Origin: Gloeocapsopsis crepidinum LEGE 06123
GTDB taxonomy: Bacteria > Cyanobacteriota > Cyanobacteriia > Cyanobacteriales > Chroococcidiopsidaceae
NCBI RefSeq assembly: GCF_015207655.1
Contig: NZ_JADEWN010000014.1
Coordinates: forward strand, 20,923-84,922
Length of the DNA stretch: 64,000 nucleotides
Reading direction: 5' to 3'
Of the stretch, positions 55,754 through 64,000 are shown one piece after another; the first letter of the stretch is position 1, and each line of letters starts with the position of its first letter. A model generated the notes under the pieces. That model worked only from the letters and a program-made list of their open reading frames with translations, was not told where the DNA came from and ran no database searches. The translations under genes were made by a program, and so were the position numbers.

Positions 55754-57895
55754 CTAAAAGACCTGACGCTCGGCTAGATGGGCAAGAATCTCTGGATGCG
55801 ATCGCCACACAGGACGCAACTGTTTGCGGGCGAATAACTGCAGTTGATCTCCTACGTGCGGGGAATCAGGCTGAGTCGCGTTACCATAGCTGTTGAGTAC
55901 CATAGCCCGTACCGGATTAGAAAACTCAATTGCTGCAACAAAGGAATCTCCAGCGACCGATTGAAAGCGTCCATCTTCTGAGGGAGCAAAATCTAGAACG
56001 CGGAAAATTCCGAAACCTCCAGAACCACCATTGCTCGGTAAATCTACATCGCCGTAACTTAACCGAAAAACTTCTCCCCACGCGACATCCAGCGCTCCAT
56101 AAGCTTTTTCAACCTTTGCTGCTGCGGTTTCTAGGGTTGCTACTGCGCTCTGAGGATTTGCTAAACCATCAGGAGTCACCAGCGGAGAATCTTCATTCCA
56201 AGGCTTACTAAACCCCTGCTCAAAATCCATTGCTTCTGCCCAAGCGGCAAAGAGGACTGCACCTCGGCTATCTGCATTTGCTTGGCGATCCCAAGTATTT
56301 AGTACATCCGCTGCTCGACGTGCTAAATCACTTCCCTGTTGGCGGGCTGCCGGAATGAGATCGTCTAGTATGCGATCGGCAAGCTCCATACGTGTCGAAT
56401 GTTTGTAATCGATCATCTGTGAAAAAGACATTTTTTGATTTTCTGTCAGCATCTTCACAGAGCGCTGCGATCGCCAATCCATAAAACGTGGTGCCATATA
56501 GGGCGGGAATTTATCAGGATCGAGGGCGAGGGGAAAAGTCGTTGTCCACGGTGGATCGTTAGTATTCTGCAACCAGCCGCTTGCGGGATCGATGACGCGC
56601 GGTAGATCTTCATAGGAGTGGGTTTTTGTCCACAGTGTGTCAGATATATTCCCTGGTATAGTCCCTTGCCAGAATTCAAAGTCACCTTTGGCTCGAACTG
56701 GAACTTGACCATTAAACAGGTGCATAATATGCCCCTCGCGATCTGCATACATCACCGTAAACATTGGCAGTTGTAGTCGCTTCAAAGCAACTTCAAACTC
56801 AGAAAGATTAGTGGCACGCGCCATATCCCACCACTCCTCAAGTACGCCTGGTTGGTCAAGACCAACAACACGTAAAGCCAAAGTTTTGCCATTATGGGTA
56901 ACAAGGGGACCATGTACGGAACGTTTTACTACAAGTGGCTCTAAACGCACCGTGCCGTCCTCCTGCTTGACTTTCAAGGCAAGAGTTTTTGTCTCAAAGG
57001 CGCGAACTTGTCCATCGAAGCGATAACCCTTGTCTGCAAGTGTGAGTTCATAAGTATCCCATCCATCATGCGTGTTGACTGTGTGAGTCCAGCCGAGGTA
57101 GTCATTGAACGCGATCGCTAACACAGGAATGCCGACGAGTGTTGCTCCGTAAGCATCAATTCCTGGAGCCGTTATCTGGGCTTCATACCACAAAAATTGA
57201 TCTGACCACGGTAGATGCGGATTCGCTAGCAGCATTGCATTTCCACTCGCAGACTTTGAAGGTGCGATCGCCCAAGCATTCGACCCTGCTGAGTAGTCTT
57301 CGTCACTTATATCTGCAACTTTATGCGGGTTGACTACAAAAGTAAAATGAAGCAAGTGTTGAACATGAGCTAGCACATCTTCTGGTTTGACTGGCAGTAC
57401 AGCTTTAACTTCGTCATCAATGCGATCGCTGTGTTCTTGAGCATAAGCGTTAATCCCAGCAGTGAAGGCATCGAGATAGTTGCGAAAAGTTGGGGGTTGT
57501 GCCAGATACCATGCGCGGGCACGTTCTGGGATGTCCATAGTCTGTACCCAGCGATCTGAGTCTAGATACTTTTCTCCCCAGTATTCAGCAGCGCGTCCCC
57601 GTGCTTGACCATAGAGACGCAAAATTAAATCGCCGTGGCTTTGCATCTGCGCCCAACCAAAGGCTCGAAATGCACCCTCGTCATTCTTGCCATAAATATG
57701 GGGAACACCTACGGTATCCCAAAGTATTTCAGTCTCTTGAGGTTCTACTGCTGAACTTTTTAAACCCACTAATACGGTGAACATTAGACCGAGCAAAAAC
57801 AAGCTCAAGCTCAATTTAGCAACGCGCCAATAGCGTAAGCTTTGAAAGAGTGAAAGATTTCCAAGACGGAGCAACTGCGAAGATACTGTGAACAT
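55754..57895 (-). CDS. Penicillin-acylase-family Ntn hydrolase (PvdQ/AHL-acylase-like)
   Basis: 713 residues. A single hydrophobic segment at about 27-46 (LSLSLFLLGLMFTVLVGL) exports or anchors it in the periplasm. The Ntn-hydrolase precursor layout is visible: an alpha part, then the autocleavage site with nucleophile Ser205 after Gly204 (YSAGSNAWAI), then NPHLPW and the beta part. The family removes acyl chains from amides: penicillin G, N-acyl homoserine lactones and, for PvdQ, the fatty acid of the pyoverdine precursor. Convergence with the siderophore operon, which starts with a fatty acyl ligase, makes deacylation of the exported lipopeptide a reasonable inference. It could instead degrade quorum signals or be an unrelated neighbour. 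Confidence 0.88.
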   Translation of the reverse strand: MFTVSSQLLRLGNLSLFQSLRYWRVAKLSLSLFLLGLMFTVLVGLKSSAVEPQETEILWDTVGVPHIYGKNDEGAFRAFGWAQMQSHGDLILRLYGQARGRAAEYWGEKYLDSDRWVQTMDIPERARAWYLAQPPTFRNYLDAFTAGINAYAQEHSDRIDDEVKAVLPVKPEDVLAHVQHLLHFTFVVNPHKVADISDEDYSAGSNAWAIAPSKSASGNAMLLANPHLPWSDQFLWYEAQITAPGIDAYGATLVGIPVLAIAFNDYLGWTHTVNTHDGWDTYELTLADKGYRFDGQVRAFETKTLALKVKQEDGTVRLEPLVVKRSVHGPLVTHNGKTLALRVVGLDQPGVLEEWWDMARATNLSEFEVALKRLQLPMFTVMYADREGHIMHLFNGQVPVRAKGDFEFWQGTIPGNISDTLWTKTHSYEDLPRVIDPASGWLQNTNDPPWTTTFPLALDPDKFPPYMAPRFMDWRSQRSVKMLTENQKMSFSQMIDYKHSTRMELADRILDDLIPAARQQGSDLARRAADVLNTWDRQANADSRGAVLFAAWAEAMDFEQGFSKPWNEDSPLVTPDGLANPQSAVATLETAAAKVEKAYGALDVAWGEVFRLSYGDVDLPSNGGSGGFGIFRVLDFAPSEDGRFQSVAGDSFVAAIEFSNPVRAMVLNSYGNATQPDSPHVGDQLQLFARKQLRPVWRSHPEILAHLAERQVF

Positions 57896-58296
57896 TATTT
57901 TGATGGCGTAATAATCCTGACGTAATACCTTGTTGCGAAGAAGTTTTAATAATTTTTACTGAGAGGCGTGCAATATCTTGATGAAAAAGACGAGAATTTT
58001 GTTTAATACAACATTAATATGACAAGTTCAACGCCGTCCATAATATCACTAAACAGGAAAACTTCTCATTTCTACTTAAGGTTAATCGAGAAGATCAGTA
58101 GCTGGGCGTAATTATTGATCGCACGTTTTATGCTGGTTAATAGTTGCTCTACTGACCATTGACCGATAACAGCCCTTAAGTTACGTTGATTTTCACCCAC
58201 TTACTAAACATCTTTTAATCTTTCAATAGAGATTTGTTAAAGTTCCTATGGGATTTGTAGATGATATATCGCAGTTGTAATCCCAGAGGTTATTAA
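57896..58296. other. Intergenic region between acylase and RTX nuclease
   Basis: 401 bases between divergent starts. It should contain both promoters, but I see no gene, strong palindrome or Fur-like site. An AGAGG ribosome-binding sequence at 58285-58289 serves the nuclease start. Confidence 0.5.
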
Positions 58297-61200
58297 ATGG
58301 CAGCAGTTAACCTTTCTCAAGATGGTTACTCGCAAAACTTTGATTCTCTAATTAGTTCTGGTTCTGCAACTTGGGTTGATGACGCTACAATTCCAGGCTG
58401 GTACACAGCAAGAACCGGAACCGGAACAAGTATTGTCGCATCTACCGGAAGTAGTAATGCTGGAAATCTTTATAGTTTTGGTTTGGCAAGTGATAGTAGC
58501 GATCGCGCTTTGGGTTCAATTGGTTCAGGAAATGCAGCAGCAGGAGATTTCTATTGGGGAGTACGCTTAGTTAATGACACCAATGAGACAATCACTGGAT
58601 TAGATATTAATTACTTTGGCGAACAGTGGCGCTTTAGTGGTGCAAATGCTGCCCAAACTGTTGATTTTTCTTACCAAATTGGAGCGCAAAATTTAACGAC
58701 AGGTAACTGGATTAACTTCGATCCTCTAGACTTTACTAGTCCCATGACTAGTGGGACAACTGGAGCACTCAATGGTAATGCAGATGCTAATCGTACATTT
58801 AAATCAGCAACTTTGACAAATTTAGTCCTTGAAGCTGAACAAGAAATTTGGTTACGCTGGTTTGATCCCGATCATCCTGGCGCAGATCATGGTTTAGCAA
58901 TTGATAATTTTACGATTGCCATTAGCGAACAAGGCGATCCAGATCCCGATCCAGTTGAACCTGGTGATGTGCGGATTTTTGATATTCAAGGAACATTGCA
59001 CCGTTCACCCCTAGAAGGACAGCAAGTGACAAACGTTCCTGGAATTGTCACCGCCGTGAGAAATAACGGTTTCTACATTCAAGATGCGACGGGTGACGGT
59101 AATGATGCGACTTCAGATGGTATTTTTATCTTTACTTCTTCTGCTCCCAATGTTGCGGTAGGCGATGAAATTTTAGCTAGTGGAACTGTCGGCGAGTTTC
59201 GTCCTGGTGGTGCAAACAGCGGTAACTTGACAACAACGCAGATTGGTGGTGCAGGTAATCCAGCAGCAAATTTTAGCATATTGTCGCGTGGTAACGCGCT
59301 ACCAGAAACAACAATTATTGGTTTAGAAGGAAGAAAGCCCCCTACCGAGAGAATTTATGGCGATGCTGTAGGAGGTAATGTCGAAAATCCTGGAAATGAG
59401 TTTAATCCACAACGCAACGGACTCGACTTTTACGAAAGTTTAGAAGGAATGCGCGTGCAAGTTGATGGTGGTGTTGTTGTCGGTCCGACAAACCGATTTA
59501 ATGAAATTTGGGTACTAGGAGACAATGGTGTTGCGGCAACAGGGCGCACTCCGCGTGGTGGTATTGTGATTAGCCCTGACGACTTTAACCCTGAACGCAT
59601 TCAGATTCAAATCGATAGTAGATTGACACCAGGAAGCGCACCTCAAGTCAATGTTGGCGATCGCTTAAATAGTGTCACTGGCATCATGGATTACAGCTTT
59701 GGTAACTTTGAAGTGTTGAGTACTGTTCCTGTAACAGCAACACCAGGAGGGTTACAGCGAGAAGTCACAACATTAGATTCTGTAGGCGATCGCTTAACAG
59801 TTGCGTCTTATAATATCGAAAACTTTCATCCTGGCAGTTCTGCATCACAAATTAACGGTGTCGCCGGACATATTGCCCAAAACCTGAAAGCACCAGACAT
59901 TATTGCATTGCAAGAAGTTCAGGATAACTCTGGTCCAACAAATAACGGTATTGTAGATGCTTCCCAATCTTATCAGGTGTTAATTGATGCGATCGCTGCG
60001 CGTGGTGGACCTACATACAAGTTTCGCGACATCGCCCCTGTCGATGGACAAGACGGCGGACAACCTGGTGGGAATATTCGCGTTGGCTACCTCTACAATC
60101 CTGAACGGGTGAACTTTATCGATCGCCCTGACGGTACTGCAACAAGTGAAACGACAATTATTAACGGTCGGCTGTCAGAAAGTCCTGGTAGAGTAGAACC
60201 CAACGATCCAGCATTTGAGGATAGCCGTAAACCACTAGCTGGCGAGTTTGTCTTTAATGGTCAGCGGTTATTTTTAATCAACAATCACTTTAGCTCAAAA
60301 GGTGGTAGCGATCCGCTGTTTGGTCGCTTTCAACCGCCTAATAACAATGGAGAAGATGCGCGTACCGAACAAGCGCGGATTAATCGCGAGTTTGTCGAGG
60401 ACATCTTAGCAGCAAATTCAGACGCCAGAGCAATTGTCTTAGGTGACTTAAATGAATTTCAGTTTTTCCCACCTTTGGAAGTTCTTGAGGGAGGTGCTGA
60501 ACAAGTTCTGAACAATTTGACTGAAACCTTACCAGAAAATGAACGTTACAGCTACATTTTTGAAGGTAACTCGCAAGCCTTGGATCACATTTTAGTCACT
60601 GATAGCTTATTACCTAACGCTGAATACGATGTAGTTCATGTCAATGCAGAATTTGTCGATCAAGATAGCGATCACGATCCCTTACTATCGCGCTTTGCAT
60701 TAGCAAATCCAACTTCCACAGTGGGTAATTCTCGTTTAGTGTTTGGAACTGCTAGTGATGATGAAATCGCCGCCCAAGGTAGACAGACTATCTTTGCAGG
60801 TAATGGTGATGACTTAGTAGGTCCTGCACCAGGTTTAACTGGTAACAATATCATTAATGGTGGCAGAGGTAACGACGAATTGTTTGCTCGTACCAATGAT
60901 ACTTTAATCGGTGGTTTGGGTAATGATTATTTAAATGCCGCAGATGGTACAGGTAATAATCAACTCTACGGTGGCATTGGTAATGATACTTTGTTTGCAG
61001 GTGGAGCCAATGATCGACTTTATGGTCAACTTGGTAACGATGTCCTTTATGCTGGTAGCGGTGGTAACTTCCTGAGTGGAGGTTTAGGAAACGATCAGTT
61101 TTGGATTGCGTTGAATCAACTACCAGAAACAGCAAATACGATTACTGACTTTAATCTAGGCAATAATGTCATTGGAATCGGTGGAATTGCACAGATCAAC

Positions 61201-61329
61201 TCTTTTGATGACCTGACAATTGCCCAAACTGGTGCGAATACGTTAATTAGTGCTTTAGACCAAGATGTTGCTGTCCTCACAGGCGTTCAAGCTAGTACAC
61301 TCAGTAGTAATAGTTTCGTATTTGCCTAA
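58297..61329 (+). CDS. Secreted ExeM/NucH-type nuclease with RTX calcium-binding repeats
   Basis: 1010 residues with no N-terminal signal peptide. Residues 1-210 form a beta-rich domain. About 225-330 is an OB-fold-like segment (GIVTAVRNNGFYIQDATGDG) as in ExeM-type nucleases. About 500-800 is an endonuclease/exonuclease/phosphatase domain (VASYNIENF, IIALQEVQ, NNHFSSKGG, VLGDLNEF, and the terminal SDHDP). About 820-960 holds RTX repeats (GGLGNDYL, GGIGNDTLF, GQLGNDVLY, GGLGNDQFW), which bind calcium and usually mark type I secretion. The likely role is extracellular DNA or phosphodiester cleavage for phosphate or DNA scavenging. Start at ATG 58297 with AGAGG 7 bases upstream. No secretion genes are in the window, and there is no evident link to the siderophore. 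Confidence 0.9.
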   Translation: MAAVNLSQDGYSQNFDSLISSGSATWVDDATIPGWYTARTGTGTSIVASTGSSNAGNLYSFGLASDSSDRALGSIGSGNAAAGDFYWGVRLVNDTNETITGLDINYFGEQWRFSGANAAQTVDFSYQIGAQNLTTGNWINFDPLDFTSPMTSGTTGALNGNADANRTFKSATLTNLVLEAEQEIWLRWFDPDHPGADHGLAIDNFTIAISEQGDPDPDPVEPGDVRIFDIQGTLHRSPLEGQQVTNVPGIVTAVRNNGFYIQDATGDGNDATSDGIFIFTSSAPNVAVGDEILASGTVGEFRPGGANSGNLTTTQIGGAGNPAANFSILSRGNALPETTIIGLEGRKPPTERIYGDAVGGNVENPGNEFNPQRNGLDFYESLEGMRVQVDGGVVVGPTNRFNEIWVLGDNGVAATGRTPRGGIVISPDDFNPERIQIQIDSRLTPGSAPQVNVGDRLNSVTGIMDYSFGNFEVLSTVPVTATPGGLQREVTTLDSVGDRLTVASYNIENFHPGSSASQINGVAGHIAQNLKAPDIIALQEVQDNSGPTNNGIVDASQSYQVLIDAIAARGGPTYKFRDIAPVDGQDGGQPGGNIRVGYLYNPERVNFIDRPDGTATSETTIINGRLSESPGRVEPNDPAFEDSRKPLAGEFVFNGQRLFLINNHFSSKGGSDPLFGRFQPPNNNGEDARTEQARINREFVEDILAANSDARAIVLGDLNEFQFFPPLEVLEGGAEQVLNNLTETLPENERYSYIFEGNSQALDHILVTDSLLPNAEYDVVHVNAEFVDQDSDHDPLLSRFALANPTSTVGNSRLVFGTASDDEIAAQGRQTIFAGNGDDLVGPAPGLTGNNIINGGRGNDELFARTNDTLIGGLGNDYLNAADGTGNNQLYGGIGNDTLFAGGANDRLYGQLGNDVLYAGSGGNFLSGGLGNDQFWIALNQLPETANTITDFNLGNNVIGIGGIAQINSFDDLTIAQTGANTLISALDQDVAVLTGVQASTLSSNSFVFA

Positions 61330-61350
61330 TCTCTAGGTTCTTGTTGTGTT

Positions 61351-61380
61351 TAGGCGATCGCATCTCACGATCGCCTATTT
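61351..61380 (+). terminator. HIP1-based hairpin terminator after the RTX nuclease
   Basis: A perfect 10-base stem (TAGGCGATCG / CGATCGCCTA) with loop CATCTCA is followed by TTT, 21 bases after the nuclease stop. The stem is made of two HIP1-type half sites. The T-run is short, so efficiency is uncertain. Confidence 0.6.
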
Positions 61381-61585
61381 GCTTCAGATAGATTTGAAAA
61401 CTCACAGCCAAAACTCAGGGAGTCCTCAGATTGGCTAAGTATAATCTGAGCGATTAAGGCTGAATTGTACTTTCTAAGCTAGAACCTTGGTAAAGTTTGA
61501 GCTTGTCGAGGGCAAATTTGGTTTAACTGCTCGAAATGTGCAAAAACAGGAAAACTACTGTTAGTGTAGGTTCATTAAATTCAGT

Positions 61586-61705
61586 ATGAGTGCAGCCGAT
61601 GTTGCCAGAACCATTCAACTCATCATTGCTCCAGTAGTCCTGATTACTGCTTGCGCCATTGTTCAAGGCAGTGTTTTAGGGCGATTTATGGGCGTTGCTG
61701 AATGA
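61586..61705 (+). pseudogene. DUF2721-family gene, 5' remnant cut by the insertion sequence
   Basis: The ATG at 61586 opens MSAADVARTIQLIIAPVVLI, which resembles the N-terminus of DUF2721 membrane proteins. The family character stops at the insertion sequence boundary (61690), and the frame ends at TGA 61703-61705 within the IS inverted repeat, giving only 39 codons. The other side of the element (from 62467) does not continue the family, so the 3' part has been lost. Confidence 0.6.
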
Positions 61706-61714
61706 ACAGTGGAT
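61690..61714. repeat. IS left terminal inverted repeat
   Basis: It begins GGGCGTTGCTGAAT and pairs with 62442-62466. The first 14 bases are perfect, and the match resumes at AGTGGAT after a short mismatched stretch. Confidence 0.85.
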
Positions 61715-62400
61715 TAAGTGGCTAGGGGAAGTGTTTTAAATCTTAAATAGTGCATCAGTAGCCGGACTGAATATCGTAACATCTCAAGAGATTTTGAGTA
61801 ACAAAGAGTGGCTCGATGTAACCTAGCTAAATAATGCCTTAATCTCGTATTCTCTCCTTCAACTCTCGTCAAGAGAATTTTAGGTAGCACTAAGTGCTTT
61901 TTTGGGTTGAGATAGTTAGCATAAACACAATATCCATCTGTTAAATACCTGCGGCTTTTCCAGGTTTGAATTCTCTGCCAAAGCTTGGCAAAAGTTTGAC
62001 CACTGCGATCGCCTACTTCCATGGCTAAAATGCCAGGAGCATGATGATTGATAGCTGTCCAAAGCCAGATTTTGTCTGTTTTACAACCGACATAGGTTTG
62101 AAGTTCATCCAACTCGGCTACCGTCGGCTGCTCTTGTTCATCTTCTGGCAACTCTTGTGCTGATTCTTTGACCCAGTTGATGATAGTCGTATGGTGAATG
62201 CCTGTAACTCTTTCAATAGCGCGGAATCCCATGCCATTCAAGTACATCTGTAAACAAATCTTTTTAACTTGAGAGTGATAACCTTTGACCTGGTAAGATT
62301 CTCGGAAAAGGCGACCGCAATCCTTGCATTCAAACCTTTGCTTGCCATTCTGATGGCCATCTTTGCGAAGATTAGAGGAGTCGCACTGTGGACACTTCAT
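61714..62400 (-). CDS. IS1-family transposase (fused InsAB-type)
   Basis: 228 residues, complete. An N-terminal zinc ribbon (CPQCDSSN and CKDCGRLF) is followed by a helix-turn-helix (GMGFRAIERVTGIHHTTIIN) and an IS1 catalytic domain with ELDELQTYVG, WLWTAINHH, the TDGY aspartate, and ENTRLRHYLARLHRATLCYS carrying the last acidic residue. It is encoded in one frame, without the frameshift used by enterobacterial IS1. It should be able to move the element that encloses it. Confidence 0.92.
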   Translation of the reverse strand: MKCPQCDSSNLRKDGHQNGKQRFECKDCGRLFRESYQVKGYHSQVKKICLQMYLNGMGFRAIERVTGIHHTTIINWVKESAQELPEDEQEQPTVAELDELQTYVGCKTDKIWLWTAINHHAPGILAMEVGDRSGQTFAKLWQRIQTWKSRRYLTDGYCVYANYLNPKKHLVLPKILLTRVEGENTRLRHYLARLHRATLCYSKSLEMLRYSVRLLMHYLRFKTLPLAT

Positions 62401-62441
62401 CTAGACTGACCGAGTTTTGTTAACTCTTTCTTTTTTAGCAT

Positions 62442-62466
62442 ATCCACTACTTATTCAGCAACGCCC
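62442..62466. repeat. IS right terminal inverted repeat
   Basis: It ends ATTCAGCAACGCCC, the exact reverse complement of the left end, and closes the 777-base element. A partial match continues inward through ATCCACT. Confidence 0.85.
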
Positions 62467-62547
62467 TTTGTTTTAGCCCAAACAGGTTTTATCGCTCATG
62501 CGAGCGTAAACGAGTTAAATTCTTTCTAGTCGTCAGTTTCTACTTCA

Positions 62548-63426
62548 ATGCAAAGCAATTTTTTCACCGAGATTCTACTGCCACTAGCTCTGGCAGTTGT
62601 CATGCTAGGAATGGGGCTAAGTCTAGTTCCAAAAGACTTCCAACGCATTACCCGTGACCCCATAGCCGTTGCAGTGGGAACAATATGTCAAGTATTGCTA
62701 CTACCGCTCCTTGGAGTGCTAATTACGCTCTTTGTTCCGATGCAGAGTGCGATCGCAGTAGGCTTAATTGTCCTTGCCGTCTGTCCTGGTGGTCCTTCCT
62801 CCAATCTTCTCTCCTATCTCGCAAAAGGTGATGTTGCTCTCTCAGTAACGCTCACAGCATTCAGCAGCATTATTACCGTATTTACGATTCCCATTTTTAC
62901 CAATCTGGCACTCCAGCATTTCTTAGATCAAAGCGCTGCAATCTCACTGCCGATCGGACGAACAATGCTGCAAATCTTTCTGATCACATTGTTGCCAACT
63001 GCGCTCGGAATGGTCATTCGTCACCAGTTTCCCGATACAGCGAAGCGCATTGAAAAACAAATGAGTCGTCTTGCAGCAGGTTTACTGGCATTGATTATTG
63101 TGCTGATCTTGATTCGAGAAGGAAGTAAACTGCCAGGATTCATCGCACAGGTGGGAATCGGAGTTTTGTTACTCAATTTACTGGCAACATTGGCAGGATT
63201 TTGGATCGGAAAGCTGTTTCGTTTGCCGTTAGCTCAACAGATTTGTATTGCGATCGAGGTTGGAATTCAGAATGGAACGTTAGCGATCGCAATCACTGCT
63301 GGTTTACTCAATAATCTTGATATGGCTGTACCTGCGGCTGTTTATAGCTTGCTGATGTACGTAACTGGCTTCGGAGCTATTCTTTACGGTAGAAGAGTAA
63401 GCAGTAGTGTGTCTACCTCAAAATAG
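62548..63426 (+). CDS. Bile acid:sodium symporter (BASS) family transporter
   Basis: A 292-residue membrane protein with about nine to ten hydrophobic segments. Motifs include LALAVVMLGMGLSL near the start, VCPGGPSSNLLSYLAKGD (the unwound helix of the BASS fold) and the second repeat IAIEVGIQNGTLAIAI (E-x-x-x-Q-N-G/x, sodium and substrate site). The family carries organic anions with sodium, such as pyruvate or pantoate in plants and bacteria. The substrate is not readable. It starts at ATG 62548, 81 bases beyond the IS end. It appears intact and unrelated to the siderophore genes. Confidence 0.9.
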   Translation: MQSNFFTEILLPLALAVVMLGMGLSLVPKDFQRITRDPIAVAVGTICQVLLLPLLGVLITLFVPMQSAIAVGLIVLAVCPGGPSSNLLSYLAKGDVALSVTLTAFSSIITVFTIPIFTNLALQHFLDQSAAISLPIGRTMLQIFLITLLPTALGMVIRHQFPDTAKRIEKQMSRLAAGLLALIIVLILIREGSKLPGFIAQVGIGVLLLNLLATLAGFWIGKLFRLPLAQQICIAIEVGIQNGTLAIAITAGLLNNLDMAVPAAVYSLLMYVTGFGAILYGRRVSSSVSTSK

Positions 63427-64000
63427 CTCAAGAATCACCGCGTATGATCCGGTTGGGGTCACGTTCTAACTTGTGGATGCGAGTGTAAATGAACAGTTGC
63501 ACTTATTCAAAAGCTACACCACTAAATAAACAACTCAGACGAGCGCGCCCAAACTGAAATCGTTGCTTTGCATTTATTTATGGGAGATGCTCACACTCCT
63601 GCGAGTCAAGCTAGTGTCGCTCAGTTGCAGCACGGCTTCCTAAGTAATCCCGTGATAGCTACAGGATGTCTCAGTCAATCGTTTAGTTTTGAGGTGTTGA
63701 GCAACTCACACCTTATTTGTTACAAGCCTAATTAATGGTAGTTGCATTGCTTGCAGCGAGTACCAACAATATACCTTCATAGTTGCAGGTATATGTAACA
63801 GTGTTTGACAACTTACGTAGAAAGGCTTCGGCTTGATCCTAACCCATGACTCGAGCAAAAATTGTCTCTTAGTCGAATGGCACGAAGAAAAGCTCAAAGT
63901 GTTGCAGAATAAGCACTACAGCTTGTAATGCCCATTTAGCAGTAATAGCTTGACTCAGGCAATCGCTCTGAGAAAGATGATGTATGGTTGTCCAAAAATT
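63427..64000. other. Region with no intact gene; short decayed frames
   Basis: I find no convincing complete gene in these 574 bases. A 51-codon plus-strand frame at 63580-63735 begins MGDAHTPASQASVAQLQHGF and has no recognised family. A short minus-strand frame ending near 63427 reads IYTRIHKLERDPNRIIRGDS and looks like the C-terminus of a lost protein. The minus-strand remnant at 63728-64000 is listed separately. Confidence 0.4.
63728..64000 (-). pseudogene. Possible decayed gene with in-frame stops, entering from the window edge
   Basis: Reading the minus strand from the window end, one frame gives SQAITAKWALQAVVLILQHF, then a stop, then ETIFARVMG, a second stop, then DQAEAFLRKLSNTVTYTCNY to a final stop at 63728-63730. 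All three pieces share one frame and look protein-like. The family is not recognised. It could be chance. Confidence 0.3.

Larger units (their letters stand above)
61690..62466. mobile_element. IS1-family insertion sequence
   Basis: A 777-base element bounded by inverted GGGCGTTGCTGAAT ends and holding one complete transposase gene. Size and single-gene layout fit IS1-family elements of cyanobacteria. I find no matching target-site duplication in the bases just outside (TTTAT on the left, TTTGT on the right), consistent with loss of adjacent DNA after insertion. Confidence 0.85.

Noticed and set aside
1..64000. CRISPR arrays, tRNA or rRNA genes
   Set aside because: No regularly spaced direct repeats with unique spacers, and no cloverleaf or rRNA-like segments were noticed. 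The repeats seen are module paralogy or small dispersed elements.

Overview
The window is cyanobacterial. The HIP1 palindrome GCGATCGC and its variants recur throughout, and several families are typical of the phylum: an SLH-type OprB/iron-uptake porin, a TonB receptor with an AMIN domain, and cyanobacterial dispersed repeats. No marker fixes the genus. Nearly everything from about 4.4 to 57.9 kb belongs to one biosynthetic locus for a fatty-acylated, beta-hydroxyaspartate siderophore, most like the cyanochelin type as I recall it. It comes with its own uptake and export genes.

Layout. 0-4.4 kb holds two APH-fold kinases (the first cut by the window edge), an iron-uptake-type porin, an EamA exporter and an unrecognised small gene. 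4.4-9.7 kb (minus strand) holds an MFS exporter, a FecB-like binding lipoprotein and an AMIN-TonB receptor. 9.7-10.25 kb is the divergent control region, with two weak Fur-like sites. 10.25-55.7 kb (plus strand) is a 13-gene NRPS/PKS run: FAAL-ACP-C-A(Ser)-PCP; PKS (KS-AT-KR-ACP); C-A(Thr)-PCP; GT-C-TauD/SyrP hydroxylase; I-A(Asp)-PCP-C-A(unknown)-PCP-C-A(Ser)-PCP; PKS (KS-AT-cMT-KR-ACP); standalone C; standalone TauD/SyrP hydroxylase; I-A(Asp)-PCP; C-A(Orn)-PCP-reductase; PLP aminotransferase; MbtH; type II thioesterase. 55.7-57.9 kb (minus) is a penicillin-acylase/PvdQ-type hydrolase. 58-64 kb leaves the cluster: an RTX nuclease, an IS1-family insertion next to a truncated DUF2721 gene, a bile-acid/sodium-symporter-family protein and decayed sequence.

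Working model (inference from domain order and from residues at the A-domain specificity positions): fatty acyl-Ser-(reduced C2 unit)-Thr-(beta-hydroxy-Asp)-X-Ser-(methylated, reduced C2 unit)-(beta-hydroxy-Asp)-Orn. The chain is released reductively as an aldehyde and perhaps transaminated to an amine. The two beta-hydroxy-Asp residues would supply two iron-binding pairs.

The most unusual feature is how the Asp modules are built. Each lacks a normal condensation domain. It begins with a degenerate C-like domain in which HHxxxDG is replaced by SLPAxxAD, and it sits directly after a separate catalytic C domain that is fused to, or overlaps, a SyrP-type hydroxylase. This cassette occurs twice. 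In the first copy a family-1-like glycosyltransferase is fused in front of it, with a docking-like helix left inside the protein. A PvdQ-like acylase beside an acyl-initiated siderophore line also suggests maturation by deacylation.
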